The notes under the pieces are model-generated. The model ran no database searches. It saw only the letters and a program-made list of their open reading frames with translations, and was not told the origin of the DNA. A stretch of 64,000 bases of DNA, taken from positions 1 through 64,000 of the forward strand of contig DAHVAJ010000047.1 of assembly GCA_027314705.1 (NCBI GenBank). Reading direction: 5' to 3'. The translations under genes and the position numbers were made by a program. Origin of the DNA: Acidimicrobiaceae bacterium. Lineage in GTDB: Bacteria > Actinomycetota > Acidimicrobiia > Acidimicrobiales > RAAP-2. Of the stretch, positions 25,832 through 34,856 are shown piece by piece (position 1 is the stretch's first letter; each line of letters starts with the position of its first letter).

Positions 25832-26578
25832 ATGCCAGAACCCACGACAACCGAGACCGACCGGGCCACCTCGACGGCCATCCACGACCTCGGGTCCGCC
25901 TTCATGTTGCACGCCGACACGATGCGCCGGGCCGCCGAGTACGGCTACGAGAACCCGTTCGCCTTCTACTTCGCCGGACGGGGCGGTGTGCTCGGCGACG
26001 TCGACGCCGAGGTGGTCTACGCCGCCTTCGGGTGGTTCGCCCCGACCGTCGTCCGGCCGATGTGGGAGGAAGGCCAGGCCATCCACGGAGCCACCGGGGC
26101 GGCCACCCGCTACTTCGCGGCCTGCGGCGAGTGGGGACGTGACCACCTCGCCGAGTGCGACGGCCTCGAGCGGTTCGCCGACCTGGCCGAGCGGGTGGTG
26201 GACGGGGCGGAGACGTCCGGCCGCTCGCTCTTCGCCGGCTGGAAGCGGGCGCCCCGGGAGGCCGACGGCGCCGGACGGGCCATGCAACTCGTCCACGTGC
26301 TCCGGGAGTGGCGGGGGGCGAACCACCTGGTGGCCACCACCGCGTCGGGCCTCAGCCCGCTGGAGTCCATCCTGGCCGGCGACGGCCCGGACCGTGCCAC
26401 GTTCTTCGGTTGGGCCGAGCCGTTCCCCGAGGTGACCGAGGAGCAGCGTGCCCTGCGCCGGGAGGCCGAAGCGGTCACCGACCGACTCTGCGCTCCGGCC
26501 TTCGCCGTGCTCTCGGGAACGGAGCGGGAGGAGTTCGTGGCCCTGGTGCCCGCGCTCCTGGCCGCCGGGACGGCGTAG
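25832..26578 (+). CDS. SCO6745-family protein
   Basis: Helical protein of 248 residues from an actinobacterial family with no experimentally known function. Recognisable stretches include the start AIHDLGSAFMLHADTMRRAAE, the GRGGVLGDVDAEVVYAAFGWF block and HVLREWRGANHLVATTASGLSPLE. The protein looks like a helix-rich ligand binder. The ATG is preceded by CAGAAT with 6 nt between, a weaker version of the leaderless layout. It is convergent with the acyl-CoA ligase. Confidence 0.8.
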   Translation: MPEPTTTETDRATSTAIHDLGSAFMLHADTMRRAAEYGYENPFAFYFAGRGGVLGDVDAEVVYAAFGWFAPTVVRPMWEEGQAIHGATGAATRYFAACGEWGRDHLAECDGLERFADLAERVVDGAETSGRSLFAGWKRAPREADGAGRAMQLVHVLREWRGANHLVATTASGLSPLESILAGDGPDRATFFGWAEPFPEVTEEQRALRREAEAVTDRLCAPAFAVLSGTEREEFVALVPALLAAGTA

Positions 26579-26580
26579 CC

Positions 26581-26624
26581 CCGGGACCGGCAGGTTCCCC
26601 GACGGTCCGGGGCGACGGTCCCGG
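26581..26624. terminator. Hairpin between convergent SCO6745 and acyl-CoA ligase genes
   Basis: CCGGGACCG and CGGTCCCGG form a perfect 9-bp stem around 26 nt that contains an internal CCCC/GGGG pairing. It sits directly after the SCO6745 stop and is probably a bidirectional terminator. Confidence 0.5.
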
Positions 26625-26652
26625 ACCCCGGGCCGGTCGGCCGGTGGCCGGT

Positions 26653-28338
26653 TCAGGCCGAGGTGAAGAACTGTTCGCGCAGCTCGCGCTTGAGGATCTT
26701 GCCCGACGGATTGCGGGGCAAGCGGTCCTCGGTGAAGGCGATCCGGCTCGGGATCTTGAAGGCGGCGAGCCGCTCGGACAGGAAGTCCTGCAGTTCGGTG
26801 GCGGTGAGCGTCTCCCCCGCCTTGGCGTGGACGACGCAGGCCACCTCCTCTCCCAGCCGTTCGTGGGGAACACCCAGCACGGCGGCCTCGTAGATACCGG
26901 GGTGGTCGTAGACGGCGCTCTCGACCTCGGCGCAGTAGACGTTCTCGCCGGCCCGGAGCACCATGTCCTTGGCTCGGTCCTCCACGTAGAGGAACCCCTC
27001 CTCGTCGACCCGGCCGAGGTCGCCCGAGGCGAGCCAACCGTCGACGATGGTCTCGGCCGTCTCCTTGGGCCTGTGCCAGTACCCACGGATGAGGATCGGA
27101 CCCTTCATCCAGATCTCGCCGCGCCGGCCCACCGGTACCGGCCGGCCCGCCTCGTCCCGGATCTCGACGTCCATGATGGTGGTGCGGGCTCGACCCGTCG
27201 ACGTCGGATGGGCCACGTAGTCGTCGCCGTTGTTCCCCGGGCCGAAGCCGTTCGTCTCCGTCATGCCGTACCCGATGTTGGGTCGGCCCTGTTGGAACCC
27301 CTGCTCGACCCGGTCGACGAGCTTGGCCGGGGCGGGGGCGCCGCCCCCGCCGACGGTGGTGAGCGACGAGGTGTCGTACCTCGAGAACGCGGGGCTCTCG
27401 AGCAGGTCCCAACTCTGGGTGGGGACGCCGACGAAGGCGGTCACCCGCTCGGCCTCGATGAGTCGGAGGGCGGTCTCGGGCTCCCACCGGTGCATCATCA
27501 CCAACTTGAGCTTCAGGCCGAAGCACGTGAGCATGACCGGGACACAGCCGGTCACGTGGAAGAGCGGAACGATGAGGATGAAGCAGGGCGGGTGGCCGCC
27601 CCCGCCGAGGGGGTCGGTCCCCTGGCGGGCCGAGGCGATGGTGGCGTTGGCCCAGAAGGCCATGAGCGCCTGGGTCACGGCCCGGTGGGTGGAGACGGCG
27701 CCCTTGGGGAACCCCGTGGTGCCCGACGTGTACAGGATGGTGGCGTCGTCGTCGGGCGCCACCTCGACCGCGGGCATGGGGTCGCCGAGCGTGATCACGT
27801 CCTCGTAGCGCAGCACGCCGGTGGGCACCGGCTCGAGGCGGTCGGAGCGGGCCACGATGAGCGGGATCCCACGGTCGGCGGCGGTGCGGTGCGACCGCTC
27901 GACGCGCTCGGTGTCGACGAAGAGCAACGACAGACCCGAGTCGTCGACGGCGTACCCGACCTCCTGCTCGGTCCACCAGGCGTTGAGGGAGACCGAGACG
28001 GCACCGACCGAGACGATGGCGGCGAACGCCACGATCCACTCGGGCAGGTTCCGCATGGCGATGCCGACCCGGTCACCGGGGGAGATGCCGAAGTCGTGGA
28101 CGAGCGCGTGGGCCAGGGCGTCGACGTGGCGCATGGTCTCGTCGAAGGACCACCGTTCGTCCTCGTAGACGACGAACGTCCGCTCGTCGCCCCGGGCGCC
28201 GGCGAAGACGTGGCCCAGCGTCTCCGGTGCATTCTTGAACAGGCGGTAGTCGAGCCCGCCGATCGTCCCGTCGACGACCTCGAACGGCTGGCCCGGACCG
28301 GTCACGTGGGCGGTGGCTTCCTCGTAGGTGAGCGGCAC
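26653..28338 (-). CDS. AMP-dependent acyl-CoA synthetase/ligase
   Basis: Adenylate-forming ligase of about 561 residues that activates a carboxylic acid to its CoA thioester. Motifs are all present: phosphate loop LYTSGTTGFPKG, adenine-binding YGMTETNG, hinge region SGDLGRVDEEGFLYVEDRAKD and catalytic Lys in NPSGKILKRELRE. The sequence resembles medium- or long-chain fatty acyl-CoA ligases (FadD-like), but chain length is not readable. GTG 28338 was chosen because the 126-residue track extension is low-complexity. It appears to be a single-gene unit. Confidence 0.92.
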   Translation of the reverse strand: MPLTYEEATAHVTGPGQPFEVVDGTIGGLDYRLFKNAPETLGHVFAGARGDERTFVVYEDERWSFDETMRHVDALAHALVHDFGISPGDRVGIAMRNLPEWIVAFAAIVSVGAVSVSLNAWWTEQEVGYAVDDSGLSLLFVDTERVERSHRTAADRGIPLIVARSDRLEPVPTGVLRYEDVITLGDPMPAVEVAPDDDATILYTSGTTGFPKGAVSTHRAVTQALMAFWANATIASARQGTDPLGGGGHPPCFILIVPLFHVTGCVPVMLTCFGLKLKLVMMHRWEPETALRLIEAERVTAFVGVPTQSWDLLESPAFSRYDTSSLTTVGGGGAPAPAKLVDRVEQGFQQGRPNIGYGMTETNGFGPGNNGDDYVAHPTSTGRARTTIMDVEIRDEAGRPVPVGRRGEIWMKGPILIRGYWHRPKETAETIVDGWLASGDLGRVDEEGFLYVEDRAKDMVLRAGENVYCAEVESAVYDHPGIYEAAVLGVPHERLGEEVACVVHAKAGETLTATELQDFLSERLAAFKIPSRIAFTEDRLPRNPSGKILKRELREQFFTSA

Positions 28339-28603
28339 GACTCCCCCCTTCCCGGCAGCCCACCCGGCCACGTGGACCGCAGGAGCCGCCGGGCGGGGAT
28401 GGTAGCAGGGGGGCGACGGGGGTCGGCGGCCCGTGGTGGAGGTGGCGCCGGCACGCGAGGGCGGGCGGCCCGGGCCGGACCCGCGGGCCTGCCCCTGGTG
28501 ACGGTCGGGCGTCGCGGGGCGCCACGTGGGGGCTCCCCGGGGCCGGAGCGGACGTCGGCCGACGGAGAGCCGCACCGGTCTCCTCGACGTGATATCCGGT
28601 TCC

Positions 28604-28631
28604 TGCCCGGTGCCCGGTGCCCGGTGCCCGG
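28604..28631. repeat. Tandem heptamer TGCCCGG x4
   Basis: Four perfect head-to-tail copies of the 7-bp unit TGCCCGG in non-coding DNA. Probably replication slippage; no function is implied. Confidence 0.9.
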
Positions 28632-28746
28632 CTAGCCCGGCCCCGGCGACCCGCTCCCCAGGCGGTACCGGCTCACCGCGGATCGGGCGCGGGCCGGACC
28701 GAAGAGTTGTCCCCACTTCACGTGGTTGTCATGTGGGAGGGTCAAA

Positions 28747-28779
28747 ATGGCCGAGATGTCGCCGGAACCGCACCGTTGA
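28747..28779 (+). CDS. Possible 10-residue leader peptide
   Basis: An ATG with GGGAGGG at good spacing opens a 10-codon ORF (MAEMSPEPHR) that stops 79 bp before the ferric-reductase-like start. It could be a regulatory leader or chance. There are no repeated codons of one amino acid and no obvious attenuator. Confidence 0.2.
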   Translation: MAEMSPEPHR

Positions 28780-28858
28780 GAGTCCCCGTGGCCGCCGCTC
28801 CTCCGTCCTTGTGCCCCGGGGTGGGCGACGCCCCATGCCCCGACCGAGGGACCCCCTG

Positions 28859-30259
28859 ATGTCCTCGGTCACCTTCGACCCGCTGGCGGAGCCGACCGTG
28901 CGGCGGAAGGTCAAGCGGACCGCCCCGAGGTCCCGGCCCGGCCCGCCTCCGCGGCCCTGGGTCGGCCCCCTGGCGCTCACCGTGGCCGCGTTCGGCCTGG
29001 TCCTCACGGTCTGGTCGGCGGTCGGTGCCGAAACCGGGAGCGAGCTGTCGGCACCGGGGGGTCCGGCCATCTTCATCGGCAGCTTCACCGGGCTGGTGGG
29101 GACGTATCTCGCCCTCCTCATGGTGCTCCTGGTCAGCCGCATACCGGCGGTGGAGCACCTCCTGGGCCAGGACGGACTGGTCCGCTGGCACCGGCGTCTG
29201 GCGCCATGGCCGCTGAGCCTGATCGGCCTCCACGCCGTCTTCATCACCATCGGGTACGCGCAGTCCGCCAAGGCGGGCACCTGGCACGAGCTCGGCGTCC
29301 TGGTCAAGAGCTACCCCGACATGCTGGCGGCCACCGTCGGTCTCGCCCTGATGGCCCTGGCCGGGATCACGTCCATCCGGGCCATCCGCAGCCGACTGCG
29401 CCGGGAGACCTGGTGGGTCATCCACCTCTATCTCTACCTGGCCATCGCCCTCTCCTTCGCCCATGTCCTGGCGCTCGGCCCGTCGTTCGTCGGCCACCCC
29501 CTGGCCAGAACGATGTGGACGCTGGCCTGGCTGGCCACGGCCGGCACGGTCATCGGCTTCCGGTTCGTGGTGCCGCTGGTCCGGAGCCTGCGGTACCGCC
29601 TCGAAGTCCAGGAGGTGCGGCCCGAAGCGCCGGGCGTGGTGTCCGTCGTCTGCTCGGGGCGCCATCTGGAGAAGCTCGCCATCTCCGGCGGCCAGTTCTT
29701 CGAGTGGAGGTTCCTGGCCCGCGGGCTGTGGTGGCAGGCCCATCCCTACTCGGTCTCGGCCCTCCCTCGGCCCCCCTACCTGCGCCTGACGGTCAAGTCC
29801 GTGGGTGACCATTCGGCCGCCGTGGCCCGCCTCCGCCCGGGTACCCGCATCGTGGTGGAGGGCCCCTACGGTGCCTTCACCCGTCATGCCCAGCGCCAGC
29901 GGACGGTGGCCCTCATCGCCGGAGGCATCGGGCTCACCGCCCTGCGTGCACTGCTGGAGGACCTGGCCCCGAGGACGGCGCCTCAGGTGGTGGTCCGGGT
30001 GACGAGGCCGGAGGAATTCGTCTTCCGCTCCGAGGTCGCCGAGCTGGTCCGTCGTCGCAAGGGACAGGTCCACGAGGTCGTCGGGGGTCGGAACAGGGCC
30101 AGATTCGACGCCGCCGTGCTCCGGAGCATGGTCCCCGACATCGCCCGGCGGGACGTCTTCGTCTGCGGCTCTGAGCAATTCGTCGAGCAGACGGTGGCCA
30201 AGGTGCGCAGTCTGGGTGTGGACCCGAAGTCGATCCACTACGAAGTGTTCGGGTTCTAG
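28859..30259 (+). CDS. Ferric-reductase-like transmembrane flavocytochrome
   Basis: Membrane oxidoreductase of about 466 residues. The N-terminal half has six membrane segments with two histidine pairs (RWHRRLAPWPL and LIGLHAVF; VIHLYLYLAIA and SFAHVLALG) expected to ligate two hemes. The C-terminal half is a ferredoxin-reductase-like module with FAD motif HPYSVSALP, GPYGAF, nucleotide loop GGIGLTAL and the terminal VCGSEQFVEQTV, ending in Phe. It should move electrons from NAD(P)H across the membrane. The next gene encodes a covalent FMN carrier, a likely electron acceptor. ATG 28859 follows GAGGG. Confidence 0.9.
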   Translation: MSSVTFDPLAEPTVRRKVKRTAPRSRPGPPPRPWVGPLALTVAAFGLVLTVWSAVGAETGSELSAPGGPAIFIGSFTGLVGTYLALLMVLLVSRIPAVEHLLGQDGLVRWHRRLAPWPLSLIGLHAVFITIGYAQSAKAGTWHELGVLVKSYPDMLAATVGLALMALAGITSIRAIRSRLRRETWWVIHLYLYLAIALSFAHVLALGPSFVGHPLARTMWTLAWLATAGTVIGFRFVVPLVRSLRYRLEVQEVRPEAPGVVSVVCSGRHLEKLAISGGQFFEWRFLARGLWWQAHPYSVSALPRPPYLRLTVKSVGDHSAAVARLRPGTRIVVEGPYGAFTRHAQRQRTVALIAGGIGLTALRALLEDLAPRTAPQVVVRVTRPEEFVFRSEVAELVRRRKGQVHEVVGGRNRARFDAAVLRSMVPDIARRDVFVCGSEQFVEQTVAKVRSLGVDPKSIHYEVFGF

Positions 30260-30285
30260 GCCATGGTGAACGACGGGACTGCCAC

Positions 30286-30792
30286 GTGAGACGGGCGCCG
30301 TTGGTCGCCGGGGTGACCCTGCTCGGTCTGATCGGGACCCTGACCTACCACCCGCCGCCCACGTCGTCGCCGGTGCTGGCCGCGCCCAAGAGCCAGATCC
30401 AGACCAAGAGCCCGTCCACCACGGCACCGAGCACGACCACCACGACGGCGGCCCCACCGGCGCAGCCGGGCGCGTCGACCCCTCCGTCGAGCGCCCCCCC
30501 GGCCGCCCCGGTGCTGAGGAGCGCCACGGGGCCCAACGAGCAGTACGGATACGGGACGCTCGCCGTCAAGGTGACCGTCAGCGGCAAGAAGATCACCGAC
30601 GTATCGGTCCAGAACCTCCAGACCGCGGATCAGTACTCCCAGCAGCTGGCCGCACAGGTGATCCCCATGCTCCGTTCGCAGGTGATGCAGGCCCAGAGTG
30701 CCAACATCAACGGGGTGTCGGGAGCGACGTACACGGCACAGGCGTACGCGACGTCCCTCCAGGCCGCGCTCGACTCCCTCCACGTTCCTTGA
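30286..30792 (+). CDS. Secreted FMN-binding (flavinylated) protein
   Basis: Extracytoplasmic electron carrier of 168 residues. An N-terminal signal or anchor (LVAGVTLLGLIGTLTY) is followed by a Ser/Thr/Pro-rich linker (about 35-75) and an FMN_bind domain. The flavinylation motif SGATYT supplies the Thr that ApbE esterifies with FMN. An ApbE homologue lies 1 kb downstream, and the reductase ends 26 bp upstream, so a membrane-to-surface electron chain is likely. GTG start. The terminal acceptor is unknown. Confidence 0.9.
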   Translation: MRRAPLVAGVTLLGLIGTLTYHPPPTSSPVLAAPKSQIQTKSPSTTAPSTTTTTAAPPAQPGASTPPSSAPPAAPVLRSATGPNEQYGYGTLAVKVTVSGKKITDVSVQNLQTADQYSQQLAAQVIPMLRSQVMQAQSANINGVSGATYTAQAYATSLQAALDSLHVP

Positions 30793-30923
30793 CCGGAAGC
30801 TGGGTCGGTGGCCAGGTTCCGGACCAGGACGCGACCAGCAACGCGATCGGGCCGGGCCGGGAGCTCGACGGACCCGGCGCCCTCGGATCGATCGACCCAA
30901 CCGCCAAAGCACAGACTCGGAGG

Positions 30924-31706
30924 ATGCCAACCGTGAACCCGTTCGCCCACGCAGAGACAGGTCCGAACGTGCCCGCCGGGGCCACCTCCTGGTGGGCACG
31001 GGTCGGCACCAGCATTTCGATCCGCACGCAGCGCCGGATGTGGGGGGAACGTGCCGAGACGTGGGACCGGCACAACGATGTCGGCATGGCCGATGTTGCG
31101 GCCACGGCCATGGACGCCTGTGACCTGCGGCCGGGCATGGACTGCGTCGACCTCGGCTGCGGAACCGGTCGGCTCGCGCTGATGCTGGGCGAGGCCGGAG
31201 CCAACGTCATCGGTGTCGACGTGAGCCCCTCGATGATCAAGCAGATGGAAGTGCTGGCCGAGGAGAAGGGCATCCACACCGTCCGCGGCATGGTGAGTCC
31301 TGTGGAGCGGCTCGACCTCCCGGAAGGGAGTGTCGACCTGATCGTGACCAACTACGCACTCCATCACCTACGCGACGCCGACAAGGAGAAGGTCGTGACC
31401 GCGGCCCTCGGGTGGTTGCGGCCGGGAGGCCAGCTGGTGGTGGCCGACATGATGTTGGGCAGGGGCGCCTCCCGTCGCGACCGTGAGATCATCGCCGGCA
31501 AGGTCCGGGTCATGGCCAAGAAGGGCCTGCCCGGCTACTGGCGGATCGCCAAGAACGCCGGTCGCTACCTCATTCGCGTGCACGAACGGCCCATCACCCC
31601 TGAAGCGTGGATGAAGCTCTTCGAGCAGGCCGGTTTCGGGGAGGTCGACAGCACCATGGTGGTGAACGAGGCCGCCGTGGTCACGGGCGTCAAACCCGGC
31701 AGCTGA
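30924..31706 (+). CDS. SAM-dependent methyltransferase in flavin cluster
   Basis: Class I methyltransferase of about 260 residues with motif I CVDLGCGTGRLALMLGEAG, motif II end VIGVDVSPSM, and IVTNYALHHL followed by LRPGGQLVVADMM. The C-terminal part (RVHERPITPEAWMKLFEQAGF) is like UbiE or small-molecule O/C-methyltransferases. It sits between the FMN-binding and ApbE genes, so a quinone or lipid substrate in the same electron pathway is conceivable but unproven. The start could also be GTG 30933, which is better spaced from CGGAGG; a TTG at 30789 is unlikely. Confidence 0.85.
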   Translation: MPTVNPFAHAETGPNVPAGATSWWARVGTSISIRTQRRMWGERAETWDRHNDVGMADVAATAMDACDLRPGMDCVDLGCGTGRLALMLGEAGANVIGVDVSPSMIKQMEVLAEEKGIHTVRGMVSPVERLDLPEGSVDLIVTNYALHHLRDADKEKVVTAALGWLRPGGQLVVADMMLGRGASRRDREIIAGKVRVMAKKGLPGYWRIAKNAGRYLIRVHERPITPEAWMKLFEQAGFGEVDSTMVVNEAAVVTGVKPGS

Positions 31707-31799
31707 CCGGGCGGTTCGTTCGTTCGACCCCGGCCCCTCGCTCCGTCTCCTGACCTGCCGATCGGGCCGTCACGCGCTCCGCGCCGTCGTGCCCCCGGG

Positions 31800-32624
31800 T
31801 CATGACACCACGTGGATCCCCGGGCTCCATCGCTCGGTGCCGTCGGGCCGGATCAGGTAGGCGTCGTACCCGTCGAGACCGTCGATCCGGTCGAAGGCCT
31901 CATCACCACCGACGGCGAGCGCAGTGGCGTAGGCGTCGGCGAGGGCCAGGCTGGGGCCGGTGACCGATGCCGACGCGGCGCGGACCGCGGGCGTGCCTCG
32001 GTGGGGATCGATGAGATGGAGGCCCCGTTCGTAGGCCCCCGAGGTGGCGATGGCGCCGTCGACTTCGACGATGCATGCGAGCGCCTCCTGATTCCAGGGA
32101 TGGCGGATCCCGATGCGCCACGCGTGGAGCGAGGGCGGGTGTCCCGACGTGGCGATGTCACCACCACCGTTGACCATCGCCGTGGTCAGCCCGGCGTCGA
32201 TCAGGACGGCCAGGGCCCCCTCGACGGCCCATCCCTTGACCAGCCCGGTGGGGTCGTAGCCACCGGGCAAGGCCCAGGGGTCGAACCATCCACCCGAACG
32301 ATCCCGCGCACGGGCGCACAGTTCGGCCACGTCGGCGAACTCCGGCGGGCACGAGCCAGCAGGCAGTGCACCGCGTCGCAGCCGGCTGAGCGGAGTGGAT
32401 GGATCCCAGGTGCTGAAGAGTGCGTCGGCGTGGTGGAGCCGGCCGCACGCCGCGCGAAGGGCTTCGTCGATCTCGGGACCTCGGCCGCCGTCGGGGTAGA
32501 CGGTGAACGACACCACCGTCCCCATCACCTGCTCGAGATGGACGACCGGAGCCGTCGCATCCGGGTCGACCTCACCGGACCGCTCGGATCCGGTCGCACC
32601 GTGCCTGGCCGGCCGCTGTCCCAT
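31800..32624 (-). CDS. apbE: FAD:protein FMN transferase (ApbE)
   Basis: Flavin transferase of about 274 residues that attaches FMN from FAD to a Thr or Ser of target proteins using Mg2+. Visible motifs are the N-terminal VMGTVVSFTVY, the DPTGLVKGWAVEGAL block, the NGGGDIATSGH loop and the metal-binding DAYATALAVGG. Its natural target in this window is the FMN_bind protein with SGATYT. It is transcribed towards the methyltransferase (convergent). ATG 32624 was chosen; the track extension of 50 residues is low-complexity. No lipobox is seen, unlike many exported ApbE proteins. Confidence 0.9.
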   Translation of the reverse strand: MGQRPARHGATGSERSGEVDPDATAPVVHLEQVMGTVVSFTVYPDGGRGPEIDEALRAACGRLHHADALFSTWDPSTPLSRLRRGALPAGSCPPEFADVAELCARARDRSGGWFDPWALPGGYDPTGLVKGWAVEGALAVLIDAGLTTAMVNGGGDIATSGHPPSLHAWRIGIRHPWNQEALACIVEVDGAIATSGAYERGLHLIDPHRGTPAVRAASASVTGPSLALADAYATALAVGGDEAFDRIDGLDGYDAYLIRPDGTERWSPGIHVVS

Positions 32625-32734
32625 ACCGGCAGGCTTGCAGGTCCAGATGACGGCGGCGTGAACGGCCCCGCGGTCCGACCGACCCGGCGGACCCCGGGGA
32701 CGGAACCTGCCCCCCGGCCGTGTGTCCGGACCCG

Positions 32735-32740
32735 TACCCT
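32735..32740 (+). promoter_or_regulatory. -10-like TACCCT, leaderless start of transglutaminase-like gene
   Basis: TACCCT, then exactly 6 nt (GGTCGG), then GTG at 32747. Confidence 0.45.
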
Positions 32741-32746
32741 GGTCGG

Positions 32747-33493
32747 GTGTCCGTTCCCCTCCCCGAGCCCTCACCTCCCGCCGGACTCCAACCCGAGGCG
32801 GTCGACGCCTACCGGCAGCCGACCGAGTATCTCGATTCCGAGACTGCCGCGGTCGTGGAGTTCGCTCGACGGGTGACCGCCGGGGCGAGCCACGATGCCG
32901 AACGCGCCTCGCTCCTCTTCACCGCCGTCCGGGACGGCATCCGCTACGACCCCTATCGGGTGTCGGGCCACCGGGACGACTATCGGGCGTCGAGCGTCGT
33001 CGGTGTGGACGCTGCCTACTGCGTCCCCAAGGCGGTGCTGCTCGGCGCCTCGGCTCGCGCCGTGGGCATCCCGGCTCGGATCGCCTTTGCCGACGTCCGG
33101 AACCATCTGCAGAGCAAGAAGTTGTTCGAGCAGATGGGCACCGATCTCTTCGTCTGCCACGGATTCACCGAGCTCCATGTCAACGGCCGTTGGCTCAAAG
33201 CCACCCCGACCTTCAATGTCGAGCTGTGCGAGCGGTTCGGCGTCGCCCCACTCGCCTTCGACGGTACGGCAGATGCCGTGCTGCACGAGTACGACGCCCG
33301 TGGCGGGCGCCACATGGAGTACGTCAGGTTCCGGGGGGCCTTCGTGGATCTTCCGTTGGACTGGCTCCTCGCCGTGCTGCGCTGGCACTACGGAGACCGG
33401 TTCCCGACGGTGTCGACGGATGCAGCACGGCGCACCGATCAGATGTTCGCCCCCACAGGCCCGCGAGAGTCCGAACGCGGTACCCGGGCGTAG
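32747..33493 (+). CDS. Transglutaminase-like (papain-fold) protein
   Basis: Protein of 248 residues with a transglutaminase core: LLFTAVRDGIRYDPY, the nucleophile Cys in AAYCVPKAVLLGASARAVG, the His in FTELHVNGRWLKATPTF and an acidic residue in the strand after it. Bacterial members are usually peptidases or amide hydrolases rather than cross-linkers. No signal peptide is seen, so it is cytosolic. GTG 32747 is supported by a TACCCT box 6 nt upstream. It is divergent from apbE; whether it belongs to the flavin system is unclear. Confidence 0.85.
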   Translation: MSVPLPEPSPPAGLQPEAVDAYRQPTEYLDSETAAVVEFARRVTAGASHDAERASLLFTAVRDGIRYDPYRVSGHRDDYRASSVVGVDAAYCVPKAVLLGASARAVGIPARIAFADVRNHLQSKKLFEQMGTDLFVCHGFTELHVNGRWLKATPTFNVELCERFGVAPLAFDGTADAVLHEYDARGGRHMEYVRFRGAFVDLPLDWLLAVLRWHYGDRFPTVSTDAARRTDQMFAPTGPRESERGTRA

Positions 33494-33647
33494 CCGTCGG
33501 CCGGGAGACGCAACCTGGCGATCCTTCCGCTCCCCGCTCGCTCTCCGCTCGCTCCAGGCCGGCGCGCCGTGGGCGGCGAGGAGCGGGTCCATGGTCGCCG
33601 CGGACCACCCACCGGTGTTCCCGGCCGGCACCCACCGGCATCCCCGG

Positions 33648-34799
33648 TCAGGCCTCGATCAGGTGGCCCAGGCCCTGTACCGACTCGATGAACTCATCGA
33701 TCATGTCGTACACCACCTCGGCCGCTGGCCGCACCCGGTTCATCGTGCCCACGACCTGGCCCACGAAGTAGTTGACGAGTTGCTCGGAGCCGGACCCCTT
33801 GCGATAGGCGGCCCGGCTGATGCGGGTGAGCGCGTCGGCGACCAGGACCGGCTGCAGGGGCATGCCCAGCGGCATCGGGGTCTCCGGGTTCTCCCACTCG
33901 TCGGTCCACGCGGTCCGCAGCTGGCGGGCCGGCTTGCCCGTCAGCGAGCGGGAGCGGACGGTGTCGGCCGACGTGGCGCGCAGGAACTTCTCCTTCACCA
34001 CCGGATGGGTCTCGGCCTCCTCGGTGGTCAGCCACACCGAGCCGCACCAGACGCCCTGGGCGCCGAGCACCATGGCGGCGGCCATCTGCCGGCCGCGACC
34101 GATGCCGCCGGCGCCCAGGACCGGTGTGTCGCCGACGGCGTCCACGATCTCGGGGATCAGCACCATCGAGCCGATCTCGCCGGTGTGACCTCCCGCCTCG
34201 GAGCCCTGGGCGATGATGAGGTCGACGCCGGCGGCCACGTGGCGCTCGGCGTGATGGGCCGCCCCGGCAAGGGCGCCGACCTTCCGGCCCGCCTCCTTGG
34301 TGCGCTCGATCATGTGCGGCGGCGGTGGCCCGAGGGCGTTCACCACGAGCGCGGTGTGGTGGTCGAGCGCGATGTCGAGCTGCGGACCTGCCCGGTTGGC
34401 CGAGAACATGGCATCCCCTTCGGGACCGAAGCGCTCGGCGCCTGCGGCGCCACGGTCGTCACGCTCCTCGAGTGCCGGGACGTCGTAGCGGCGCAGGATG
34501 TCGTCCACGAAGGCGAGGTGCTCGGCAGGGAGGTGGGCCCGGATGTCGGCGACGGTCAGGCCGCCCTCGTCCGAGCCGGCGTACCTGGCCGGCACGATCA
34601 GATCGACCCCGTACGGGCGGTCTCCGACCTGCTCCTCGATCCAGTCGAGATCGATCCGGAGCTGCTCGGGGGAGTGCGAGACCGCCCCGAGCACCCCCAT
34701 GCCGCCCGCCTTGGACACCGCAGCCACCACGTCGCGGCAGTGGGAGAAGGCGAAGATGGGAAGGTCGATGCCGAACAGGTCGGTGGCGGTGGTCCTCAT
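33648..34799 (-). CDS. Nitronate monooxygenase-like flavoprotein (NMO/2-nitropropane dioxygenase)
   Basis: FMN-dependent TIM-barrel enzyme of 383 residues. Family features include the N-terminal PIFAFSHCRDVVAAVSKAGG, the FMN-phosphate region IIAQGSEAGGHTGEIGS and VLGAGGIGRGRQMAAAMVLGAQGVWCGS. It oxidises alkyl nitronates in known members, but many relatives have other oxidase or isomerase roles. The ATG is preceded by AAGGAG. It lies 57 bp downstream of the crotonase gene on the same strand and may be part of that operon. Confidence 0.88.
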   Translation of the reverse strand: MRTTATDLFGIDLPIFAFSHCRDVVAAVSKAGGMGVLGAVSHSPEQLRIDLDWIEEQVGDRPYGVDLIVPARYAGSDEGGLTVADIRAHLPAEHLAFVDDILRRYDVPALEERDDRGAAGAERFGPEGDAMFSANRAGPQLDIALDHHTALVVNALGPPPPHMIERTKEAGRKVGALAGAAHHAERHVAAGVDLIIAQGSEAGGHTGEIGSMVLIPEIVDAVGDTPVLGAGGIGRGRQMAAAMVLGAQGVWCGSVWLTTEEAETHPVVKEKFLRATSADTVRSRSLTGKPARQLRTAWTDEWENPETPMPLGMPLQPVLVADALTRISRAAYRKGSGSEQLVNYFVGQVVGTMNRVRPAAEVVYDMIDEFIESVQGLGHLIEA

Positions 34800-34856
34800 G
34801 GGCTCGGTGCTCCTTCTGGCGGTGGTCGTGGTCGGTGGGCCGGGCGGCCCTGTGCA

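Larger units (their letters stand above)
28339..28858. other. Intergenic region before the flavin electron-transfer cluster
   Basis: About 520 bp between divergent genes. It contains a 4 x 7-bp direct repeat (28604-28631) and an AT-richer patch around 28700-28750 that probably holds the promoter of the ferric-reductase-like gene, plus a possible 10-codon leader ORF. No other gene is visible. Confidence 0.5.

Noticed and set aside
30789-30923. Upstream TTG start for the cluster methyltransferase
   Set aside because: It would add 45 unstructured residues; ATG 30924 or GTG 30933 beside CGGAGG is more credible.
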